Positions 54,420 to 64,000 of a stretch of 64,000 nt of DNA are shown here, piece by piece. The notes below the pieces were generated by a model that saw only the letters and a program-made list of their open reading frames with translations, had not been told where the DNA came from and did no database searches. The position numbers and the translations under genes are program-made. The number at the start of each line of letters is the position of its first letter. Positions within the stretch are counted from its first letter, which is position 1. Source of the DNA: Epiperipatus broadwayi (taxonomy: Eukaryota; Onychophora; Udeonychophora; Euonychophora; Peripatidae); assembly GCA_028023455.1 (NCBI GenBank), contig JAQFVV010000017.1:2363001-2427000 (forward strand), in the 5' to 3' direction.

Positions 54420-54835
54420 CAGGTTATATCTTTATTTAAGTATTACGTGCTAACATTGTGCTTAATAAGAATTAATATTTACAACTTTAAATTAATTCAA
54501 AATATTTGTAAATTTAAGATCTGAATTTTAACTCGTTGTAAATCGAAAGATTTCGCGATCGTTAATGTTTAACCGAAATAATGGACTTAATCAGTAAAGA
54601 ATTTATTAGCTGCACTCTCCCAAATCAAAATTCTTTAGATTTGCCTATATAATTAAAAATAGGCTGAAAATAAGAGTGGGCCACTCTTATCTTTATAAAG
54701 TCGAATATTGCGTTTAGATTTGTAGAAGTCTCTCTTGTAATAAATTAATCAAGCAAAGCACATGTACTAAGGTTATAGCCTTATTTAAGCATTAAGTCTG
54801 ACACAACATTGCACTTAATAAGAATTAATATTTAC
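54420..54835 (+). repeat. R3 unit flanked by its own terminal repeats
   Basis: AAGTATTACGTGCTAACATTG begins at 54437, and a diverged copy (AAGCATTAAGTCTGACACAACATTG) ends the unit near 54787-54835. Between them is one R3 body (TGTAAATCGAAAGATTTCGC, AATAAGAGTGGGCCACTCTTATC, TAGAAGTCTCTCTTG). A single body bounded by direct terminal repeats is what a tandem array reduced to one unit, or an LTR-like layout, would give. Confidence 0.7.
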
Positions 54836-55796
54836 ATTGTCTTTACCAATTTGTCCAGATATTATTCCAAATTAATCCAATTAAAACAATAGTTTAGTAA
54901 TTGTTTCATCAATAATTTGAAAATTGTCTGAACATAATCTAAATTTGCTCTTGGCATTTTTCATATTCAATAATGATTATCTCATATCTTTTTGTATTAC
55001 TTTATCAGCTACACCCATATTCTCATATACTGACTTAAAGCTGTCAATAATTTACTCATATGGCATATTGCACCATTTGTATGAACTCACATAGTGCCAA
55101 CTCCTTTTTAAAAGATTCTATTTAGTTATATTTAAGCACATAGTACAATTTATTAGCGGATCCTGTTTGATTTTTATTTTTATTATTCAACACTTTTCCC
55201 ATTTTATGTGCTTTTATATTAACTTGCCCTATCTATGTTTTTGTCAATATGTCTACATTTTTGTCATGTTTCTGTGGGTATATCCACATTTTTGAATTTT
55301 TAATAATGAAAAAAAAAATGTTCCTGTTTAGAACTCAAACTCACATCCTTACATTATCCAGGAAAAATCCTTAGCAATTGAGCCAATAAATATTACAATT
55401 GTGGAATAAAATTTTATTAATATTGCTTTCATTATTAAATTAATTAATTTTATATAGTAGATGCTCACATGATATTTAAATTTAGAATTTATTTGTTAGA
55501 AGGCTTTTTTTTTATTTTCATATCTTATTATTAAATTATAATTTTTGCCAGATGCTTTTACTTATTTTTTAAAATAATATGTAAATATAATTAAAAAGTA
55601 AAAAAAAAGGTGTAAAAAAAGATAAATAGTGACTAAAAAATACAAAATAAAGTAATCCCTTCTCATTAATTTACCATTCTTGGAAAATATCAGAGATTTT
55701 AAAAATCTAGACTTGTTATCAAACAATTGGAAATTGCAGGAACATTATCATTTTATAAAAGCATTTGAGGTTCAAATACAAAAAAAAAAAAAAAAA
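54836..55796. other. AT-rich sequence, no gene recognised
   Basis: Text around 55210-55310 contains repeated TTTTTGTCA-like phrases. No gene or family recognised. Confidence 0.4.
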
Positions 55797-56458
55797 TCCA
55801 GGTTCAGTGCTCTCAGATCCAAGACTCCTTACTGATGAAAGCCACAAGCTAGAAACAAGTCTGAGGAATTGGCTGAGTATGCACTAGATAGGAAATTTAT
55901 GCACAAACTTTCCTGCATCCATTAATTACTCTGGCTTGTGCTTAGTGGTACTACTGTATGAAGAGTTTTGCCTGTTTTAATAATAGTTATGAGCAAGCAT
56001 AAGAAATGGTAATCATGTTATGTTTAGTGATTTAATACCAAACATGCCCAATAGGATAATGGTGGCTATGGTTATTAAAGAAGTAGATCTATATGACTAT
56101 ACAAAAAAATGAGCTTGGATTAAAAATATTATTGTGTTTTCAATTTTAGACTCATAGCCTTATAGTTAACTAAAAAGTAAAAGGTGGCTGTTAGAGAGTT
56201 GCATTACATTCTAGGATTTAGGTGCAGAGCTTTCAGCTCCAAGGCTCCTCACTGATGAATGCCACAAGCTAGAAACTAGTGTGAGGATATTGGATGATTA
56301 GGCATTAGATAGAAATTTTATGCACAAATCTTGTTGCACTGATTAATCACTCTACTTTGGACTGGGTGGTGCTACTTTGCAGAGAGTTTTGCCTCTGCGT
56401 TAACAGTTTCTGTAAGCATAGAGAATAGTGATCATGTAACGTTTAGTGATTTAACACA
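55797..56458 (+). mobile_element. R1 copies in direct tandem
   Basis: A poly-A run ends at 55796 and is followed by the R1 part starting GGTTCAGTGCTCTCAGATCC; then the hammerhead-like CTGATGAAAGCCACAAGCTA-GAAAC, GAAGAGTTTTGCCTGTTTTA, terminal block TTATGTTTAGTG, body (ACCAAACATGCCC...), and a second round GGTGCAGAGCTTTCAGCTCC, CTGATGAATGCCACAAGCTA-GAAAC, GAGAGTTTTGCC, terminal ATGTAACGTTTAGTG. Period about 430 bp. Both hammerhead-like cores keep CTGATGA and GAAAC. Confidence 0.8.
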
Positions 56459-57699
56459 TTTATTCATCATTGAAGTTGGTGATAGACTCACTGAGATCCT
56501 AAAATACTTTTAAATAAATCACTCAATGATGTCTTAAAAATTTTGAGGTGACTAGGTAAACGATATCACTATGAAACACTTGTTGATTCAGAGATAATAC
56601 TACAGGTAGCTTGAAGAGAAAAAATCTGTCATCTTTCACTGAAACATGTGGTTTACATATATAATCAGCTGGATGATAAACTTCCATGATACTGGCTAAA
56701 CTAATACATATTATTACTGTGTGAACAAAAACTAAATTATAGTAACAGATGGTATTACATTGGATGAGCTAATATTTTAAAAGTATTATATTAGTTGATA
56801 TATGTTCATATATGTATACAATCAGGGCTGGATCAACCTAATTTGACATCCAGGCCAAACTTGGTTTATGATTCCTCTTAATTGATTTCATACTTAAATA
56901 CTTCTAATTTTAATTCTTAATAATTTCATAATTTTAATGTTTTTATTCATCTTTTTTATTTGATATACTAAATAAAAAACAAACAAATAAAAGTGATTAT
57001 AAATAAACAAAAATTATTAATTTTATACTACAATTTTAATTTAGTTAATTATAAATTAGAGACATTTTTTTCTTCCTCAATGTTAAACCTGTGAAACTAA
57101 TGTCTATTCACTGATACTGCGTCCACATATGAGGTCATAGAAGACCTAAGGTAATTCCAGAATGAGGTTGCATTTTAAGCTAGGATCAAATTATTTTCTA
57201 CTAAGACATCATATCATTTTTGTGTATATACAGTAGATTAATTATAAATACAATCGTAGTGGTTTGTAATACAAAAAAAAAGTCTTGATACTACTAATAT
57301 ATAATTCTCCATATTTTGTTAAGTGATCTAAAATCTCTGTATTGCTCTTCAGTTATCTATTCAAATCTCACAGCCATGAATAAAAATTGGACACATTTAT
57401 TAAAATCCTGTTTTTTTAATATACAAGTATATTTTCTTTTAATATTAAATTATTTATACCAAAAGCATTCCATACAAATTTAATTCTATGATTCAGTTTT
57501 ATACATTATATTTTCATGTATGTCAATAATCTGCTCAAGATATTTGTAGTTGTTAATTTTTTGTAATTCATCATTTTTAATCTTTATTATTTTTAGTTCT
57601 GCTTTCTTATTTTCATTTGATAAGAATTGGTTATTAACTAAATCTTAAATATATATATATATCATTAAAAACTAGTTAACACTTAGACAATCCCAATAT
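56459..57699. other. AT-rich sequence, no gene recognised
   Basis: A phrase at 56821 (ATCAGGGCTGGATCAACC) resembles some DNA-transposon termini, but no inverse partner was found. A 23-base TA-type run lies near 57640-57663. Confidence 0.4.
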
Positions 57700-58640
57700 C
57701 AATAACAATCAACAATTTCAAACTGTTGTCAAGGCAAACCTCTTTTTACACACACACATATTTTTACGAGTTGCAGATATAAAAAACATGTTTTGTGGGT
57801 TCATCCATGCAAGATTTTTAGTTTAAAAATTTCAACATTTTGACTTGTTCATGGCCTTCAACTGGGAAATAAAACTATATAATTGTAGAGGCACTATAAA
57901 CAGTGTTAAAAAAATAGGTGTAGAGGCACTGAAAATTCCACAACTGAAAAATATGTGCATAAAATTGAAAAATAATTAAAAATTCAGGGAAATTTCTTTT
58001 TAAAATTTTTTTTCCAAATAGGAGGAAGTTTACATATGTCATCGCATTTGTTGATATAATTTGGTCTTCTTAGTGTCTCAATAGCTGCTTCTATGATCTT
58101 TCATTGATGTAGGTTTTTACATCTGGATAGGATTCTGGTCTTAGAACAATCAATATTGTAACTTGAATCCATAGTATGGATCAAGATTGCTGATGATGAT
58201 GAATGCTGTTTAACTATATTAGCAAATTTCCCTAATTTTTTATTTATTTATTATTATTTTTAATGTTATACATCTATTTTTTAGTTATGGAATTTCTAAA
58301 TCCACTATAACTGTTTTTATATACACTGTTTACAGAGCCTTTACAATTTATTTCCTAGTTGAGGTCTTGTGTGATCAAGTTAAAACATTGGAATTTTTAA
58401 AATAAAAATCTTAAATGGCTGAACCAGAAAAACATGTTTTACATATATGTAAATGATATACTTTGCCAGTTCATCGATGTATGATTTTGATAATGAATAT
58501 TGATGTTTAATTATCAAAATTTAATTTAATTTAACTTAATTTCATTACCAAATTCATACATGGATGAACCTACAAACTATATCATTTAAATCTGAAACCT
58601 GTAAAAATCTTCATGCAATTTTATATTGCTAAAGCTATTA
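57700..58640. repeat. R7: nested inverted repeats
   Basis: Bases 57768-57935 and 58305-58455 are diverged inverses (GATATAAAAAACATGTTTTG with AAACATGTTTTACATATATG; TGGCCTTCAACTGGGAAATA with TATTTCCTAGTTGAGG). A second, tighter inverted pair follows at about 58453-58498 and 58540-58592 (GCCAGTTCATCGATGTATGA with TCATACATGGATGAACC). The two share GTTCATCCATG(T/C)A, so at least three copies of one element are present in alternating orientation. Non-coding. Confidence 0.6.
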
Positions 58641-58798
58641 ATATATGGTGTGTCTGAACTTAGTTCAGTCCCACATGGCTATTTAAGTTAGATAGCTGGA
58701 TTGGAAGACATGCGAATGTCTAAAAATTTCAGATTTTCTAGTTAATAGTTATCCATTAGATAAAGTGCTGTGCTTGTCCTGGTATTTTTAATCTAATG

Positions 58799-58915
58799 CT
58801 TGAATATTTTAGTACCTTTCTGAGAAAGCCAGTAGCAGAAACTGGTCTGGGATTAGGGATATTCTGCAAAGCTTGTTAAGAGCTTATTTGCAAGCTCTTT
58901 ATATAATAATGTAAC
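58799..58915 (+). mobile_element. R5 single arm
   Basis: CTGAGAAAGCCAGTAGCAGAAACTGG, GTCTGGGATTAGGGATATTC, GCAAAGCTTGTTAAGAGC and TTATTTGCAAGCTC match the plus arm of the 26.3 kb palindrome. CTGAGAA is a one-base departure from the CTGANGA box. Confidence 0.7.
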
Positions 58916-58919
58916 TTTA

Positions 58920-60430
58920 ATATTATTATTAAAGAGATTTATCAAAAATATTTTGCAACATTTTTGGATTTTTATGCAATAATTTGTGCATAATTATAAT
59001 TCTTTTGTTTATGAAGCTGGGTTTATTCCTTTCCTTTCTTTTATTTAGTTGAGTGCATTTGTTTTGTTTCTGAAAAAATCTGGTAGAAAGAGGTATATTT
59101 TACTTAAGACAAAGGTTCAACACATATTTAATACCTATTATACCAAAACAATGTCCAAGAAGTGATTTGTATATTGATGTATTTTCTCGATATGGTATCG
59201 CTAATAATGACTTCATCTTCAGTTATAATTTTTTGCATTTCACCAAAACAATAAATAATTGAGTGGCTTTATAAGAATCCATAAAAAAGTTCAAATATTG
59301 AAAGCACTAGAACTGGAATCAATCCATGAACCTTATAGTTCAGAGTCTAATAATTTATAATTGCATTATAATGTACAGGACATTTAACAATATTATCAAA
59401 ATATATGATTAATTTTAGGATAGGTTAATTGTAAATAATCATATTAATTAAAAGTTACTTATGATGTTGACCATTAAAATTGTATATTCCAACCACATTA
59501 CCTCACCATGCTAGATCAATTTATATATATTGTGACCCTGTGCTTTTTCACATTGTCTTTATTGAGTACTCCAGCTTGTGAATTTATGCTATTCTATTCT
59601 AAAAAAATAATAAAGAAAGAAAAAGAAAGATGATAACATTTATTGTGTAAATTATGTTATCTAACTCTTGTGCATTAATATTTTTACTTTATTTAGTTTA
59701 TTATGAATATAAAATAGGTATTATGTAATGAATTAAAAGCTGTTACAAAGATATAACTCTAGTGTTAAAAGATGTATGCTTTAGGTTAAATGTTAATATT
59801 TAATTTATATATACTTTTAGAAGAAAGAAAGCTAGTCAGAGTTAATTTTATAGTTAAAGTTTTATAAAAATATTGACAGATAGTTTATGAATATTAAAAT
59901 ACAATTATTTAATTGTCTTTATAGTAATTAATCATCAGGTTAAGTTCTTTTATTCGGTAAGTTTTAAAACAATCTATCTCTAATTAAAGTTAATTGATTT
60001 GTTTAAATAATATTAAATTGTTTAAGGAAATATAAGTTAATTATTAGGATAGATTTAATTTAGAAAAAACATAATTTCCTGTATGCATGTGTGTGAAAGA
60101 ATTCATGTGCACATGTGTATTTTGATTTCTTGGTTTTAATTGCCAAGGTATTTAATTTTAATCAGTTAACATTTGAAATAAATATTTGACTAACTCGAAA
60201 ATGAAAGGATTAAATATTTAAATAAGAATTTCTGATAAACTTAAACAAAAGAAAAAGTGATATTTTATTTTAAAAAGAATAAAATATTGTTTCTTTTCTT
60301 ATTTTATTTTTATTAATTTTACTAATTAATAAAAGACAGTTAAAGTGACCTTTTCTTTAACTTTGGTCATTAAGATCACATGAATTTAAAAGAATGCATA
60401 GAAATCCATGATAATATAGTTCAATAGATA
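58920..60430. other. AT-rich sequence, no gene recognised
   Basis: An odd G+C-containing phrase at 59186-59220 (CTCGATATGGTATCGCTAA) precedes CTTCATCTTCAG; inverse reading gives CTGAAGATGAAG, reminiscent of the start of a hammerhead-like box but without a matching GAAA. No gene recognised. Confidence 0.35.
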
Positions 60431-60449
60431 ATGGATTTAGATATTCAGA

Positions 60450-60990
60450 GAGTTGGTGAATGATGATGGAAGAAGTGAAGATGAAATTAAAAGAAGAATA
60501 GCATTAGCAAAGAAGACATTTATTAAGTGAAAGAAAATATTTATTGGATTTTTAAATAAATACTTATGAAAAAGATTAAGTGCTATGTGTGGACTGTATT
60601 ATTATACAGTTGTGAAATATGGGCAATGAGTCAAAGAATTAAGGACAGATTAAAGATTTTCAAGATGTGGTCATAGAAAAGAATGAAAATCAGTTAGATG
60701 AATAAACTGACAAATAAGGAAAGTAACTTGATTGAAGTAATTAGATATAGAAAGAGATTGAACATATATTAAAAAGAATGGCTAGTTTAATAAAAGATAT
60801 TATGGAGAAAATGATAAATGGAAACAAGAAGGGTAGATAAAATTAATTTTTCTGGATGACATAAGGGAAAGGAAGAAATATGTTTAATTGAAGATCTGGG
60901 CAATAAAGAGAATGGTTTGGAGAAATGGATAAAAACTTGCTCTGTACTGCCCTCTGGATTTGTGCATAGGACAATATTATTGATGATGAT
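60450..60990 (+). pseudogene. Decayed C-terminus of a second LINE subfamily
   Basis: Translation pieces DDGRSEDEIKRRIALAKKTF (the post-RT DGR...EIKRRI block of RTE-like LINEs) and a CGLYYYTVVKYG segment are readable with several stops. Near the end the sequence gives the short tail ATTGATGATGATG at 60977-60991. It is clearly different from the 20.1 kb LINE, so two RTE-like lineages are present. Confidence 0.6.
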
Positions 60991-61254
60991 GTATAAAAAG
61001 TAACTTTTCACTTTGTTTTTATTATTATTTACTTTTTTATTTTTAGATTATATATGTAATAAAAAAAAATTCATGAATATCTTTTTAATTATTATATATA
61101 AAGTTTTACAACAAGGCTTATCCTATTGTGAAGCTACTTAGTAAATTATGATATTTCCAGTTTTTATACACATAAAGTATTTATGTCTGATGTATAGACT
61201 TTTATATAATCTAGAGTAATAATCTTCACTTCATTATATATAATATTGTATTTA

Positions 61255-61990
61255 AAAAAGATAAATGATCTCCAATATATGTATTTTATACTGAACCAGC
61301 ACTCATCAGTTGGTCCAGGTCATCATCTCCCACATACATATACAATCAGCGCTCAGTTTATATTAAGATAGCAAATCTTCAACTTTAAGGAGCAAGCTTC
61401 AATTATCTCCACTCTTCAACTATTCAGCCATCCATATCATTGAAAATTTGATGATAGAACACTCAAAGCTATTGTTGATGCCAATATTAATTATACCCAT
61501 GTTGATATTAAGTCACTCTGATTGCTCACATATAGAACCTTAATTTATCCATTTAAATACACAGAGGATGTGAGAGGTCATAGTGATTTAAAGTTAACAT
61601 GAGTGTGACAATAATATTGTCATCAACAAGAACTTTGAGTGTTTCCATTATCAGATTTTCAATCATATGGATAACTGAAGAGTTGGAGGGTGGAGAAGAT
61701 TAAAGCGTATCCATTAAAATTTTGAAAATTTGTTATTTTAATATAAAATGAGCACTGACTATATATATATATATGTGTGTGTGTGTGTGCGTGGAAAATG
61801 GTGATTTGGACCAATTGATGAGGCTGGTTCAGCACAAAATATCTATATTAAAAATCATTTGTTTTTCACATGTATGTGGTCATGTGCGTCGGTTGCATAG
61901 GATGGAGTAGATAGATGTAGGTAGCTTGGAAGTCTGAGTTAATATCTCTTCTAATTACATTAAGTTCAATATAGACAATATACTTGTAGT
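61255..61990. mobile_element. R2 palindrome, diverged
   Basis: Minus copy at about 61255-61545: on the minus strand GTGGGAGATGATGACCTGGACC, CTGATGAGTGCTGGTTCAGTA, ATAAAATACATATATTGG. Plus copy from about 61560 to 61990: GGTCATAGTGATTTAAAGTT, ATTGATGAGGCTGGTTCAGCA, GAGTTAATATCTC. The minus copy is truncated at its 3' end and lacks the B-box-like region. The core GAAA is AAAA in both. A GT run has expanded next to the stem III sequence near 61770-61790. Confidence 0.7.
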
Positions 61991-62002
61991 TAAATATTAA
62001 AT

Positions 62003-62601
62003 TAAAGATTGATTATGATGAATTAGAACAAGTTAACAGATACAAATACCTTGGTACAGATGGAAACATAATGGATGATATTAATCATAGAATTAAACTT
62101 TGTTGGAGTGCTTTTGGTAAAAATAACTTAATACTAAAAGAAAATGTGCCTATGTGTTCAAAAAGGAAGGTTTTTAACAAATGTGTTTTACCAGTTCTTA
62201 CTTATGAATCTGAGACTTGGACACTTAATACAAGATAATGCAGAGACTCCAGACCAATCAAAGAAGTATGGAGAGATGCATGTTGGGAGTAACAAGAAGA
62301 GATCAAAAACGCAATGTATGGGTATTACTGACCTCACTGAAAAAATTAAAAGATTGAAGTGGAGTTGGGCTGGACATATGGCTAGAAGAAATGATAATAG
62401 ATGGACAATTGAAATCTTAAACTGGATTCTAAGAGATTGTAAAAGACCCAGAAAGAGACCACGTGTGAGATGGATGGATGAAATAAGAAAATGAGCAGGG
62501 GTGATGTGGAGAAGAAAAGCTAAAGATCAGAGAAGATGGATTAAACTTGGAGAGACGTTCATCCTGCAGTGGATTGATAATGGTTGATGATGATGATGAT
62601 G
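62003..62601 (+). pseudogene. 5'-truncated RTE LINE with 11-bp target duplication
   Basis: AAATATTAAAT flanks it at 61992-62002 and 62602-62612, directly after the TGATGATGATGATGATG tail. The coding part starts at the block for KIDYEELEEVNSYKY (22.79 kb in the full copy) and continues through VLPVLTYESETW, WSWAGHMARR, RKRPRVRWMDEIRK with an internal deletion and several frame breaks. It inserted at the 3' end of the R2 plus copy. Confidence 0.85.
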
Positions 62602-62612
62602 AAATATTAAAT

Positions 62613-63325
62613 ATTGCATTTGATATATGGGTCTGTAAGATAAATATATTTCCAAGCAATTAACTGTGTCTTGTTTATTCTAAAATGCAATTATTATCTG
62701 ATATTTTTACTTTTGTAAATTGCTACATTTTTTAAATTTAAATTTTATATATACAGTATTTTCAATAACTTAGCAATTAAGCTCAAGCGAGATATTTTGA
62801 CTAGGTTGTTATTGTTTCGTTAAACTGCCATTTGACTATCAATACTATATCACATTTTATTTAGTTAGTCAAATTAAAGCAATAATAAGTAAACAACGAA
62901 AGTTTAACTTAGTATAAATAAACAGAACAAAGACAGTCTTCATAAAAATTTTCAGCGACATATTACTGTCAACACGAATGCCTTAAAGAAAAAGGAGAAG
63001 AGAGATAATTAATTAATATGGCACAATGACACGGTGTTTGAGTTTACAGGTAATAAAAAAAACTTTTCTGAATAAATATAGATAAAACGCTTTTGCTGTA
63101 AGGTGTGGATACATATGCTTCTATCGTAGATTTATTGGCATAAGAAATCACAACACACTATTAAACTTTATTTATTAAAAATAAATTCTCAATAAAATTT
63201 ATATACTATCTTATTATATACAATCGTTAAGATTAAAAAAGAAAATGTTTTTTATACTGAATACAAATATGTTTTATAAAAGAATTTGTATATAATATTG
63301 TGATCTAATACTTTAAAATTTCTCA
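62613..63325. other. AT-rich sequence, no gene recognised
   Basis: No coding frame or repeat family recognised. Confidence 0.45.
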
Positions 63326-63329
63326 AGAG

Positions 63330-63690
63330 CTAATACTTTAAAACAGTAACAGCTCTCTCCATATAATAGTGCCATCTAGTGCTAGCTATACTTATCACCG
63401 AGTGCTGGAAGGTATGCACATCAAAATTCCTATTTAGTGCCTATTTGTCCAAGGTCTCCAGACTAGTTTCTAACTTGTGATTTCCATCTAAAAAAATCTT
63501 TGGATCTGAGAACACTGCACCTAGATATCTAAATCTAATGCATTCCTATAGGGGACACTTTTTACTTTTTAGTCAATTATAAAGCTATGAATATAAAATG
63601 AAAACCCAATAATATTTTCAGTCTAAATTCATTCATTTTTATAGTCATACAGATCTAAACCCAGTTCAGTATTGTGATGTTTTAGCTAAT
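63330..63690 (-). mobile_element. R1 repeat copy
   Basis: Minus strand: TTTATAATTGACTAAAAAGT body, GATATCTAGGTGCAGTGTTC, a decayed hammerhead region (GATGGAAATCACAAGTTAGAAACTAGTC: GAAAC kept, CTGATGA reduced to TAGATGG), ATTTTGATGTGCATACC, CACTAGATGGCACTATTATA, GAGAGAGCTG. Single orientation. Confidence 0.7.
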
Positions 63691-64000
63691 GCTTTTATTT
63701 CCGCTTACCATTTTAAACCAATTGAACTTTAAATATTTATATGCTTTTCAAGACAGATTTATAAAAAGTAATAACACATTGTGAATATTTTTTAAAAATT
63801 ATTATCAAGTTATTGTTATAATAAGAGAAAGTGATGATATTATAAATGTAAATTTAAAAAAACTAATGCAATACACTAGAATTGTGTCTGCAAATATTAT
63901 CATTTAACTGTCCATCTAAAGGTAATAGTATCAGGACTATTCTACCTCATAAAAAAGAAAATATATCAGAACCAGATAAGTATGGCTTTGTAATGTTCAT
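63691..64000. other. AT-rich sequence, no gene recognised
   Basis: Nothing recognised before the window ends. Confidence 0.45.

Noticed and set aside
56821-56860. DNA transposon terminus (CAGGGCTGGATCAACC)
   Set aside because: No inverse partner or target duplication found nearby.
59186-59232. Another hammerhead core on the minus strand (CTGAAGATGAAG)
   Set aside because: The expected GAAA after a closing hairpin is not present and the motif has no second copy in the window.

Overview
This is a strongly AT-rich eukaryotic intergenic or intronic window made almost entirely of transposon debris. I see no complete host protein-coding gene, operon, prokaryotic phage, CRISPR array or rRNA gene. 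The mix suggests an invertebrate, most likely a mollusc such as an octopus-like cephalopod. It contains an RTE-type LINE with an AP-endonuclease domain and TGATGA-type 3' tails, several Penelope-like elements (PLEs) with GIY-YIG endonucleases, tRNA-derived SINEs, a hAT MITE and long tetranucleotide arrays. The organism call is inference; no host gene anchors it.

Layout. 1-9.9 kb: repeat fragments (families I call R1 and R3), a nested tRNA-Gly-like SINE, and the only stretch resembling a host gene start (CCAAT box, TATA box, initiator and possible first exon at 7.24-7.64 kb). 10-20 kb: a short PLE with an inverted 5' stub, a decayed L1/Tx1-like LINE C-terminus, R1 and R2 copies and a tandem array. 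20.1-23.4 kb: one full-length but inactivated RTE-type LINE inside a TA microsatellite. 23.8-30.6 kb: small palindromic elements (R1, R4, R5), a GATA array, a tRNA-like SINE head and LINE fragments. 30.8-36.0 kb: a PLE island of three consecutive palindromic insertions (PLE-B, PLE-A, then R2). 37-46.8 kb: TCTA and TAA arrays and more R1, R3 and R4 palindromes, PLE and LINE fragments and the hAT MITE. 47-64 kb: R1, R2, R3, R5 and R7 copies, a PLE fragment and 5'-truncated LINEs.

The unifying observation concerns insertion structure. Many copies of the PLEs and of the non-coding families R1, R2 and R4 are 5'-to-5' inverted dimers. One partner is truncated at its 5' end, and the other carries about 30-60 extra bases at its 3' end. 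Eight such composites are flanked, at their outer ends, by direct repeats of 12-16 bp, so each palindrome appears to have entered as one unit. The non-coding families also carry hammerhead-ribozyme-like cores (CUGANGA, a small hairpin, then GAAA). PLEs are known to carry hammerhead ribozymes and direct or inverted partial copies. I infer that R1, R2 and R4 are non-autonomous passengers of the PLE machinery seen in the same window. A second conserved RNA element, with covarying stem pairs, marks the 3' ends of PLE-B and PLE-C and an orphan site at 32.3 kb.

All repeat family names (R1-R7, PLE-A to PLE-E) are mine, defined only by comparing copies within this window.
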